Origin: JAVBRU01 sp031547595
GTDB taxonomy: Bacteria > Bacillota > Clostridia > Christensenellales > Aristaeellaceae
DNA length: 5,305 bases
Assembly: GCA_031547595.1 (NCBI GenBank)
Contig: JAVBRU010000110.1
Span: 1 to 5,305, forward strand
Direction of reading: 5' to 3'
In this document: in pieces, positions 1 to 5,059 of the stretch
Position numbering within the stretch: the stretch's first letter is position 1
Layout of the letters: the number at the start of each line of letters is the position of its first letter
The notes under the pieces: generated by a model
Databases searched by the model: none
What the model was told of the DNA's origin: nothing
The model's input: the letters and a program-made list of their open reading frames with translations, nothing else
Translations under genes and position numbers: made by a program

Positions 1-282
1 CACAAGCATTTCACCTTTGGCAAGCAACCCCAGACGGTGATCAGCCGGGAATCCCCCATGGCCTGGCAACCGGGGCAGGAACCTTATTACCCGGTGAACG
101 ACCCACCCAATATGGAACTGTACCGTGAATATGAGAAGCTGACTCAAGAGGAGCAAGTGCTCTTTGGCGGGCGACTGGGGGAGTACCGCTATTATGATAT
201 GGATCAGGTGATTGCAGCTGCACTTGAAAAGCTTGATCGGTTAAGATACAAGGGAAAACAGAGAGCTGCGTTCATGGGATAA
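1..282 (+). CDS. glf: UDP-galactopyranose mutase, C-terminal part (5' end outside window)
   Basis: This FAD-dependent cytosolic enzyme interconverts UDP-galactopyranose and UDP-galactofuranose, the sugar donor for galactofuranose in surface polysaccharides. Only the last 93 residues are present; the frame is open from base 1, so the gene is cut by the window edge rather than broken. The fragment carries the hallmark C-terminal blocks of the family: TVISRE, then W-P-G-Q-E-P-Y-Y-P-V-N-D, then F-G-G-R-L-G-E-Y-R-Y-Y-D-M-D-Q-V-I. In characterised mutases the PYYP and YxYxDM regions supply tyrosines, an arginine and an aspartate that contact the substrate diphosphate and FAD. The last residues (RYKGKQRAAFMG) are a normal-looking basic tail. 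A terminator begins at the base after the stop codon, so this is the last gene of its unit, perhaps a polysaccharide locus to the left (inference). Identification is by recalled family motifs and is firm. Confidence 0.93.
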   Translation, partial: HKHFTFGKQPQTVISRESPMAWQPGQEPYYPVNDPPNMELYREYEKLTQEEQVLFGGRLGEYRYYDMDQVIAAALEKLDRLRYKGKQRAAFMG

Positions 283-316
283 CCGTACAGTTTGTATTAT
301 GGGCTGTGCGGTTTTT
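283..316 (+). terminator. Rho-independent terminator after glf
   Basis: CCGTACAG (283-290) pairs with CTGTGCGG (304-311), giving an 8-bp stem with one G-U wobble and a 13-nt loop, followed directly by TTTTT (312-316) and further T-rich sequence. It starts one base after the glf stop codon, the classic place for an intrinsic terminator. Confidence 0.85.
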
Positions 317-318
317 GC

Positions 319-347
319 TTGTTTTGGAACGAGTTGTGCTGTAAAAT
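319..347 (+). promoter_or_regulatory. Weak candidate sigma-70-type promoter upstream of the IS element
   Basis: TTGTTT (319-324) and TAAAAT (342-347) are separated by 17 bp; the -10 box matches TATAAT at five of six positions but the -35 box is poor. If real, it may be the ancestral promoter of the ferritin unit, now separated from it by the insertion at 412, or it may simply read into the element. The rest of 348-411 is AT-rich and shows no gene or other recognisable site. Confidence 0.22.
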
Positions 348-411
348 GCGCACTGACTCACATGAACTATTAAGGGATATTCTACTAAATGTAAACAACG
401 ATAAAAACTTA

Positions 412-432
412 GGGCGTGTTTCATAAGTAATA
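412..432 (+). repeat. Left terminal inverted repeat of the IS element
   Basis: Compared with the right end read inward, 18 of 21 positions agree. The first 12 are identical (GGGCGTGTTTCA). The TA at 410-411 just outside is the target duplication. Confidence 0.88.
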
Positions 433-519
433 ATGGGTGAATAACGGCTGAATAAACTGAGAAAACCAAAAGGAAATAGGGGATCAGGTGTCGAGTAATA
501 CCAGCAGAGGTGAAAAGCA

Positions 520-1300
520 ATGGCAGCAGCACCAAGGCGGTATGAGGTTACAGACGAGGAATGGCAGCGTCTTGAGCATTACTTTGACCATTCGCCGGTC
601 AAGAAGATGGGACGTCCGCGCAACGATGACCGGCAGATTCTCAATAGGATATTGTGGATAGCGCGTAGCGGGGCATCGTAGCGGGATCTTCCAGAGCGAT
701 ACGGAGCATGGAGCAGCGTATACCGGCGGTTCAAAGAATGGCAGGAATCCGGGCTGTTCCAGCAAATCTTTGAGGAACTGGCAGAAGATGCAGATTTACA
801 GGACGTGAGCCTGGACAGCACATACATCAAGGCACACCAGGCGAGTGCGGGCGCAAAAAAGGGGACGTAGAAAATGCCCAAAACCAGCAGATCGGGGTAA
901 GTCGCGGCGGCCGGAGTACCAAGATTCACGCGGTTGTTGATGCCCTGGGAAATCCCGTCCATGTCCAGCTTTCAGCCGGAAACATTGCAGATTGTACTGC
1001 CGCAACGGAAGTTCTTTCGCACGTATCGCTTAAGGGTACAATCCTTATGGCGGACAAGGCTTATGGCACAAAAGCGATTCGTGACTTCGTGGATGCATGG
1101 CCTCCTACTGTATCCCGCCAAAGGAGAACACGCAGGAACCTTCGCCTTGCGACTGGCGGCAGTACAAAGAGTGGCACCTCGTGGAGTGCTTCTTTCAGAA
1201 ACTTAAGATCTTTCGCCGCATTGCTTCCCACTATGACAAACTTGCCAGAAGGTTCCTTGGTTTTGTCCATCTCGCTTGTATTTTCATCTGGCTCGCTTGA
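520..1300 (+). pseudogene. IS5-family DDE transposase, disabled by an amber codon and a frameshift
   Basis: The start is ATG 520, preceded by a GAGGTG-type ribosome site (about 506-511). Reconstructed, the product is about 259 residues, normal for the family. Part A (520 to about 861) begins MAAAPRRYEVTDEEW, includes GRPRNDDR, and contains the first catalytic aspartate in LDSTYIKAHQ (codon at 814-816). Reading then moves to the -1 frame at 855-861, giving GDVENAQNQQIGVSRGG, TKIHAVVDALGNP and the second aspartate in MADKAYGTK (1053-1055). From about 1097 a third frame supplies YCIPPKENTQEP and HLVECFFQKLKIFRR, holding the catalytic glutamate (1184-1186) and the lysine seven residues on, ending at TGA 1300. 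The first shift looks programmed. In contrast, TAG at 679-681 (in GAS*RDLPERYG, where relatives have tryptophan) and the shift near 1095 are damage, so the gene should be non-functional. Divergence is otherwise small, suggesting recent inactivation. Confidence 0.9.
855..861 (+). other. Programmed -1 ribosomal frameshift site (A_AAA_AAG) in the transposase
   Basis: The heptamer is phased exactly as X_XXY_YYZ relative to the ATG 520 frame (codons AAA 856-858 and AAG 859-861). The zero frame ends at TAG 868-870, seven bases further on, while the -1 frame continues into conserved transposase sequence. This is the arrangement known for two-frame IS5/IS427 elements and for other A_AAA_AAG slippery sites. 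No obvious stimulatory hairpin was worked out downstream. Confidence 0.8.
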
Positions 1301-1312
1301 CTATTCAGATGC

Positions 1313-1333
1313 TATGAGTTTTGAAACACGCCC
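1313..1333 (-). repeat. Right terminal inverted repeat of the IS element
   Basis: Read on the minus strand it begins GGGCGTGTTTCAAAACTC and mirrors the left end at 412-432. It lies 12 bp beyond the transposase stop codon and is followed by TA (1334-1335), the second copy of the target duplication. Confidence 0.88.
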
Positions 1334-1499
1334 TAAATAGATTCAAATTCAATGGAATAATATCATTTCGAGTGAAACTTTTTATGGAAATGTTGTGTGC
1401 TATCAAAGTGACTCATGCCAAGCAATAGTTCAGACGAAATTGAATTTTTTTGCACGCGGGGATATCGCATATTAGATCAAAATTTTCTCGCAAAAGACT

Positions 1500-1527
1500 T
1501 TGTATAACCGATTCATACCCTTAAAAT
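1500..1527 (+). promoter_or_regulatory. Candidate promoter for the ferritin/superoxide reductase/pirin unit
   Basis: TTGTAT (1500-1505) and TAAAAT (1522-1527) are 16 bp apart, matching the sigma-70 consensus at four and five of six positions. A second TAAAAT at 1533-1538 could serve instead. The site is downstream of the IS element, so ferritin expression need not depend on anything to its left. The stretch 1334-1601 is AT-rich and holds no gene. I looked for Fur- or PerR-type palindromes and saw none that was convincing. Confidence 0.4.
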
Positions 1528-1601
1528 GTTGGTAAAATATATGTGTATCAAATGCACGTGTGAAAAACAAAAACCAACCAAGTCAGAGAGAGGGGATGCC
1601 T

Positions 1602-2120
1602 ATGATCAGCGAAAAAGTAACGAAGGCGCTTAGTGCTCAGGTCAACGCCGAAATCTATTCCGCCTATCTGTACCTTGCCATGTCGGCCCGTGCTGACTAT
1701 CTGGGGTTTAAGGGATTTGCGCATTGGCTTTATGTGCAGTTTCAGGAGGAGATGGAGCACGGCCTGCACATGCATCAATATATCCTTGAGCGGGGAGAAG
1801 AGCCTGCACACATGTCCATTGAAGCTCCTGAGACGGATTTTGACAGCCTTGAAATCCTGTTTGAAAAGGTGCTGGCGCATGAACGGTATATCACTCAGCG
1901 CATCAATGATATTGCCACACTCGCCATGCAGGAGAACGACCACGCCACCTATCATTTTATCATGTGGTATGTGAATGAGCAGGTGGAAGAAGAAGCCTCA
2001 GCGGAAGGGATTCTGCAAAAACTGAAATACATAAAGGATAATGTATCCATGGTTCTGGCACTCGACGCCGAACTGGGCGCGAGGGTATTCGTCAACCCGT
2101 TTGCAAACGCAAACGCTTAA
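1602..2120 (+). CDS. ftnA: Bacterial non-haem ferritin (iron storage protein), 172 aa
   Basis: The protein should assemble into a hollow 24-subunit shell in the cytoplasm that oxidises Fe(II) at a ferroxidase centre and stores it as mineral, limiting Fenton chemistry. It reads as a four-helix ferritin of normal length starting MISEKVTKALSAQVNAEIYS. Residues corresponding to the E. coli FtnA ferroxidase ligands fall at the same numbers: Glu17, Glu50, His53, Glu94 and Gln127. The third-iron-site acids Glu49, Glu126, Glu129 and Glu130 and the conserved Tyr24 are also present. These residues make an FtnA-type ferritin far more likely than a bacterioferritin or Dps; no haem ligand was sought. The start at ATG 1602 is chosen because AGGGG (1591-1595) sits 6 nt upstream; the in-frame GTG at 1560 would add 14 polar residues not usual in the family. 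It is the first gene of the unit, 19 nt before the superoxide reductase. Confidence 0.95.
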   Translation: MISEKVTKALSAQVNAEIYSAYLYLAMSARADYLGFKGFAHWLYVQFQEEMEHGLHMHQYILERGEEPAHMSIEAPETDFDSLEILFEKVLAHERYITQRINDIATLAMQENDHATYHFIMWYVNEQVEEEASAEGILQKLKYIKDNVSMVLALDAELGARVFVNPFANANA

Positions 2121-2139
2121 CCGCATTGGAGGTGCAGTC

Positions 2140-2589
2140 ATGAAAAACGAAAGGCAATTTTACATCTGTTCGGTTTGTGGAAACATTGTCGGCCTCATTG
2201 AAGATGGCGGCGGGACGCTCGCCTGCTGCGGGCAGGATATGGAGCGGTTGGTGCCGGGCAGCGTGGACGCATCACAGGAAAAGCATGTCCCTGTCATAAA
2301 ACGCGAAGATTGTATGCTGGCTGTGGAAGTTGGCAGTGTGCCGCATCCCATGATCGAGGAACACCGCATCGCATGGATTGCGGTGGCGCAGGGAAGTACA
2401 ACGCAGCGTGCTACACTGGATAAAACGGGACAGCCAAGCGCGAAGTTTTGCGTGGATGATGGGCCTGTGACAGTGTATGCTTATTGCAATCTGCATGGTT
2501 TGTGGAAAGCGGAAACAGCAGAATTTGAGTTCAGCGAAACGGTGTGTTCGGCTGAATTTTCGGCAGGATGTATGGAAAATGATCAGTAA
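2140..2589 (+). CDS. dfx: Superoxide reductase, two-iron desulfoferrodoxin type, 149 aa
   Basis: This cytosolic enzyme of anaerobes reduces superoxide to hydrogen peroxide without releasing oxygen, usually taking electrons from rubredoxin. The N-terminal desulforedoxin-like domain (about residues 1-37) keeps the four cysteines of centre I: Cys10, Cys13, Cys29 and Cys30. The C-terminal domain has the centre II ligands His49, His69, His75, Cys116 and His119, with the catalytic pair Glu47-Lys48 in the EKHVP motif; these are the positions I recall for the Desulfoarculus baarsii enzyme. It is therefore the two-centre class rather than the one-centre neelaredoxin class. The start at ATG 2140 follows GGAGG (2128-2132) by 7 nt; an upstream in-frame extension into the ferritin gene lacks family similarity. 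It lies 19 nt after ferritin and is surely co-transcribed with it (inference from spacing). No rubredoxin or peroxide-removing rubrerythrin gene is in the window. Confidence 0.96.
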   Translation: MKNERQFYICSVCGNIVGLIEDGGGTLACCGQDMERLVPGSVDASQEKHVPVIKREDCMLAVEVGSVPHPMIEEHRIAWIAVAQGSTTQRATLDKTGQPSAKFCVDDGPVTVYAYCNLHGLWKAETAEFEFSETVCSAEFSAGCMENDQ

Positions 2590-2603
2590 ACAATAATCGT
2601 CAA

Positions 2604-2637
2604 CGCCTGTGTCTTCCGGATTTTCAGGAAGAAGGCG
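2604..2637 (+). promoter_or_regulatory. Intercistronic hairpin between superoxide reductase and pirin genes
   Basis: CGCCT (2604-2608) and TCTTCC (2612-2617) pair with GGAAGA (2627-2632) and AGGCG (2633-2637), forming an 11-bp stem with a 3-nt bulge (GTG) and a 9-nt loop. No T-run follows; the next bases are purine-rich and lead into the pirin ribosome site. It therefore looks more like an mRNA processing or stability element, or a weak attenuator, than a terminator. The role is inferred; the structure is seen directly. Confidence 0.55.
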
Positions 2638-2661
2638 CGAAAAAAGAGAAAGAGGATTTTC

Positions 2662-3495
2662 ATGCCTGCATGTAAAGTGAAAAAAATTGTGAAAGGCTAT
2701 GCAACGCAGGATGGCGCAGGCGTAAGCCTGATCCGCGTGGTGGGCCATGGCGATGTACAGGATGCCGATCCTTTCCTGATGCTGGACGCCTTCGACGCCA
2801 CCGACCCTGCGGAATATATCAAGGGCTTTCCCATGCACCCACACCGTGGCATAGAGACTGTGACCTACTTGATAGAAGGGCAGATTGACCATAAGGACAG
2901 CCTTGGAAACGCGGGTTCCATCCGCGCGGGGCAAGCCCAATGGATGACAGCGGGCAGCGGCATCATGCATGAGGAAATGCCGCAAAAAAGCGACAGGCTA
3001 TATGGCTTGCAGCTTTGGGTCAATCTGCCGCAAAAGGATAAAATGACGCCTCCGAACTACTTTGATATCACAAATGCTATGATCCCTGCTGTGCAGGTGA
3101 AGGAAGGGACGGTTCGTGTCATTGCCGGAGCATTTGGCGATGCAAAAGGCGTTGAGCCGCACTATGTGAAGGCTACTCTGCTGGATATCAGCCTGAACCC
3201 AAACGAGCAGTTTAGTATGCCGGTTGATGCTGAGGCCAACGTTATGATCTATACCCTTGAAGGGGAGGGTCATTTCGGAGAGGGAGGCACAACGATAAAA
3301 AAACGTACCGCTGTTATTTTCGAACAGGGCGATGCCCTTTTTGTACGGTCCGGGGTGGAGGGGCTGCGATTTATGTTTTTTGCGGGACGGCCTTTGCGTG
3401 AGTCGGTCGCGTGGGGCGGCCCAGTTGTTATGAACACCCAGGATGAGTTGCGAATTGCTTTCAGGGAACTGGAAAAGGGAACCTTTATCAAATAG
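2662..3495 (+). CDS. Pirin-family bicupin protein, 277 aa
   Basis: Pirins are metal-binding double beta-barrel (cupin) proteins. Some bacterial members act as quercetin 2,3-dioxygenases and others modulate central enzymes or transcription factors, so the exact reaction cannot be read from sequence. The N-terminal cupin carries the full metal site, with His59 and His61 in FPMHPHRGIETVTY and His103 and Glu105 in GSGIMHEEMP, equivalent to His56, His58, His101 and Glu103 of human pirin. The motif Q-W-M-T-A-G-S-G-I-M-H-E is diagnostic. The C-terminal cupin (about residues 150-250) has no such ligand set, as usual. It ends with the family's F-x-A-G-x-P-L-x-E block (FFAGRPLRES). The start ATG 2662 follows AGAGG (2651-2655) by 6 nt. 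It follows the superoxide reductase by 72 nt and precedes a strong terminator, so it is probably the last gene of the same unit, which hints at an iron- or redox-related role (inference). Confidence 0.93.
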   Translation: MPACKVKKIVKGYATQDGAGVSLIRVVGHGDVQDADPFLMLDAFDATDPAEYIKGFPMHPHRGIETVTYLIEGQIDHKDSLGNAGSIRAGQAQWMTAGSGIMHEEMPQKSDRLYGLQLWVNLPQKDKMTPPNYFDITNAMIPAVQVKEGTVRVIAGAFGDAKGVEPHYVKATLLDISLNPNEQFSMPVDAEANVMIYTLEGEGHFGEGGTTIKKRTAVIFEQGDALFVRSGVEGLRFMFFAGRPLRESVAWGGPVVMNTQDELRIAFRELEKGTFIK

Positions 3496-3498
3496 TGT

Positions 3499-3544
3499 AT
3501 ATGCGCCGGAACATGCCTGAGGGCGAGTACCGGCGCATATTTTA
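3499..3544 (+). terminator. Long-stem terminator after the pirin gene
   Basis: ATATGCGCCGG (3499-3509) pairs perfectly with CCGGCGCATAT (3530-3540), an 11-bp stem ending in TTTT (3540-3543). The 20-nt loop contains a small internal stem (GCC/GGC). It begins four bases after the pirin stop codon. On the minus strand it lies about 58 nt beyond the stop of the convergent desulfurase-like gene, where it is not followed by a T-run, so it may only weakly stop transcription in that direction. Confidence 0.82.
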
Positions 3545-3597
3545 TGGTTACAGTGAGCGCTTCATACTTCAGATGGCGATGAAAAGCAAATCCATCG

Positions 3598-4959
3598 TTA
3601 GCCACGGTCGTTTGGCATATTCACGCGGGGCGCGGACGAATCTGTATCGCTTACGGCTGTGAGATACCTGTAGCAAAGCAACTCTCTGATCGTGGCCAGG
3701 AAACAGTCCACATCTGCTTCTGTGTTGTATATTCCAAAGCTGACGCGTACCATGCCTTTGGGTGGGGAACATGGCTGTATTTCCGCTTCCTGCGTCAAAC
3801 GCCGCACATAGGTATGGGCGCAAAAGGCCGCATGGCGGACGGCGATTGCGCTGTGGCCTGCAAGCAGGTTGGCCACAACGTCGCTTGGAATGCCGTAAAG
3901 ATTGAACACAACGATGCCGACAAGATCAACGATATTCTCGCTGTCGCCGTAGAGGATCACGCCTGAAATACATCGCAGCCCATCCAGCGTCTTTCTCAAA
4001 AGCCGTTGCTCATGCCGCTGAATATAGTCAAAGCCAATGTTTTTCAGTATTTCCATCGCTTTGACCATACCGACCACGCCCGGATAGTTCGGTGAGCCTG
4101 CTTCATAACGGTCGGGGGCTAAAGAATAGCATACGCTGTCATCGTATACAGCATCTACCATACCGCCGCCATAGAACTTGGGCAGGTGCTTGTTCAGCAC
4201 TTCCGTAAGCCCTACCACTGCACCGCCGCCGTATGGCGAGTACATTTTGTGCGCGGAGAAAACAAAAAAATCGATATTTTCCTCCGCCGTTTGCCCCAGC
4301 ATGCTAAACCTGCGGTGGGCAACAATTTGGGCACCGTCTACGATAATCTGGGCGCCGTAATGATGCGCGATTCTTGCGATGGCATGCACATCATTGACAT
4401 AGCCCGTGACATTCGATGCGGCAGTGACGGAAACGTATTTGATACCGCCGTTGTATTCCCTCAGGATTCGCTCAATATCTTCTGTCATCAGCCGCCCTTT
4501 TTTATCCACTTCGGCATACACCGTTGTAGCTCGCTCTCGCCATGGCAAGTCATTGGCATGGTGCTCCATGCGCGTAGTGAGCACAATGTCCTCCGGGCTT
4601 TTGATGAGCGCGGAAGCAAGCTTGTTCATTCCATCCGTGGTACAGCCCGTGTAAACAACCGTGAATATAGGGCTATTTGCGCCCACAAAATTTTTGATAA
4701 TATCACGCCCGTTTGTATAAACATGGGATGAATGCTCTGACTTCTGTCCTTTTCCCCGTCCGATGGAACCGTAATACATAAGCTGTTTTTGTATTTCATT
4801 CGCCACCAGCTTAAAGGGCGGGGTGGTAGCGGCATTGTCTAAATTGATGGCGGGAACCAATCTTCCATTGTCGAGCTGAACAGGAACATCCAGCCCTAAA
4901 ATCATATTGCGTATTTTATTATCAATACATAGATCTGTGCTGTACAGGCCGTCAGTCAT
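3598..4959 (-). CDS. Cysteine desulfurase-like class V aminotransferase (SufS/CsdA-related), 453 aa
   Basis: This PLP-dependent enzyme is predicted to take sulfur from cysteine, leaving alanine and an enzyme persulfide used for Fe-S clusters or other thiol compounds. Features in order: LDNAATTPP (residues 40-48), TxGCTTDGMN (104-112), MEHHAND with the PLP-stacking histidine (131-137), ASNVTG (181-186), VDGAQ with the PLP-nitrogen aspartate Asp208 and Gln211, SAHK with the Schiff-base lysine Lys238, YEAGSPNYPG (285-294), and AVRHAAFCAH with the presumed persulfide cysteine Cys380. SufS proteins usually read RTGxHCA at the last block, so this belongs to a side branch. It is longer than typical SufS (about 406) because of an N-terminal extension of about 20-25 residues and a tail of about 20. 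Start ATG (4957-4959) follows AAAGGAG (complement of 4969-4975) by 9 nt. No scaffold or SUF partner is adjacent. Family call firm; substrate uncertain. Confidence 0.88.
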   Translation of the reverse strand: MTDGLYSTDLCIDNKIRNMILGLDVPVQLDNGRLVPAINLDNAATTPPFKLVANEIQKQLMYYGSIGRGKGQKSEHSSHVYTNGRDIIKNFVGANSPIFTVVYTGCTTDGMNKLASALIKSPEDIVLTTRMEHHANDLPWRERATTVYAEVDKKGRLMTEDIERILREYNGGIKYVSVTAASNVTGYVNDVHAIARIAHHYGAQIIVDGAQIVAHRRFSMLGQTAEENIDFFVFSAHKMYSPYGGGAVVGLTEVLNKHLPKFYGGGMVDAVYDDSVCYSLAPDRYEAGSPNYPGVVGMVKAMEILKNIGFDYIQRHEQRLLRKTLDGLRCISGVILYGDSENIVDLVGIVVFNLYGIPSDVVANLLAGHSAIAVRHAAFCAHTYVRRLTQEAEIQPCSPPKGMVRVSFGIYNTEADVDCFLATIRELLCYRYLTAVSDTDSSAPRVNMPNDRG

Positions 4960-4979
4960 AATACATTTCTCCTTTAATA

Positions 4980-5009
4980 GAGCGGCTATCTTTTTCAGGT
5001 GTGCCGCTC
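4980..5009 (-). promoter_or_regulatory. Leader hairpin just upstream of the desulfurase-like gene's ribosome site
   Basis: Read on the minus strand, GAGCGGC (5009-5003) pairs with GCCGCTC (4986-4980), a perfect 7-bp GC-rich stem with a 16-nt loop. It ends four bases before the AAAGGAG ribosome binding site. It could be a translational control hairpin, an mRNA stabiliser, or a DNA operator palindrome. Nothing resembling a known riboswitch class was recognised. Confidence 0.5.
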
Positions 5010-5026
5010 ATTCTGCCTATAATCAA

Positions 5027-5057
5027 ATTATGCTTTTTTGCCCGAGGCGTGTTTCAA
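5027..5057 (-). promoter_or_regulatory. Candidate promoter for the desulfurase-like gene, overlapping an IS-end remnant
   Basis: On the minus strand TTGAAA (5057-5052) is a good -35 match and CATAAT (5032-5027) matches the -10 consensus at five of six positions, but the spacer is 19 bp, longer than ideal. Initiation near 5020 would give a leader of roughly 60 nt containing the 4980-5009 hairpin. The -35 box lies inside the IS-like inverted repeat at 5046-5059. Tentative. Confidence 0.25.
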
Positions 5058-5059
5058 AA
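5046..5059 (+). repeat. Solitary IS-type inverted-repeat end (14 bp identical to the right end of the IS element)
   Basis: GGCGTGTTTCAAAA is identical to the complement of 1319-1332, the right end of the IS element without its outermost G. The next bases inward differ (GCTGC here, CTCAT in the element). It is oriented like a left end, so an element would extend rightward from it. No transposase sequence is visible in the following 246 bases. It may be a remnant, the edge of a related element or MITE, or the end of something continuing beyond the window. Confidence 0.5.

Larger units (their letters stand above)
412..1333 (+). mobile_element. IS5-family insertion sequence (IS427-like group), inactive copy, 922 bp
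   Basis: The ends are imperfect inverted repeats (12 identical outer bases, GGGCGTGTTTCA) enclosing one transposase gene. The element is flanked by TA on both sides (410-411 and 1334-1335). With the adjoining T and A, the uninterrupted target would be TTAA with its central TA duplicated. The length, the ends and a transposase split over two frames by a -1 slippery site all fit the IS427 group of the IS5 family (established family knowledge; group assignment is inference). The element lies between the glf terminator and the ferritin gene and interrupts no visible coding sequence. Both ends are intact, so the copy could still be moved in trans by a related active transposase even though its own is dead. 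No exact ISfinder name is offered. Confidence 0.9.

Noticed and set aside
1355..1368. Fur- or PerR-like operator in GAATAATATCATT
   Set aside because: It lacks the required palindromic half-sites; the resemblance is only AT-richness.
1345..1447. Inverted repeat AAATTCAAT/ATTGAATTT upstream of ferritin
   Set aside because: Nine AT-rich bases about 85 bp apart are easily expected by chance in this composition.
1560..1601. Upstream GTG start extending ferritin by 14 residues
   Set aside because: The extension is polar, not part of the family, and overlaps the ribosome site that fits ATG 1602. With ATG 1602 the iron ligands also fall at the same numbers as in E. coli FtnA.
1548..1955. Minus-strand open frame of 135 codons opposite ferritin
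   Set aside because: It is the shadow of a clearly real, fully conserved ferritin gene and has no recognisable motifs.
2272..2985. Minus-strand open frame of 237 codons across superoxide reductase and pirin
   Set aside because: It overlaps two strongly identified plus-strand genes, shows low-complexity His/Cys-rich shadow composition, and has no family motif.
4186..4731. Plus-strand open frame of 181 codons opposite the desulfurase-like gene
   Set aside because: The minus-strand frame carries all the class V aminotransferase motifs; the plus frame is a shadow.
5018..5023. Perfect TATAAT on the plus strand at the right edge
   Set aside because: No acceptable -35 box at 16-18 bp and no gene downstream that it could serve.
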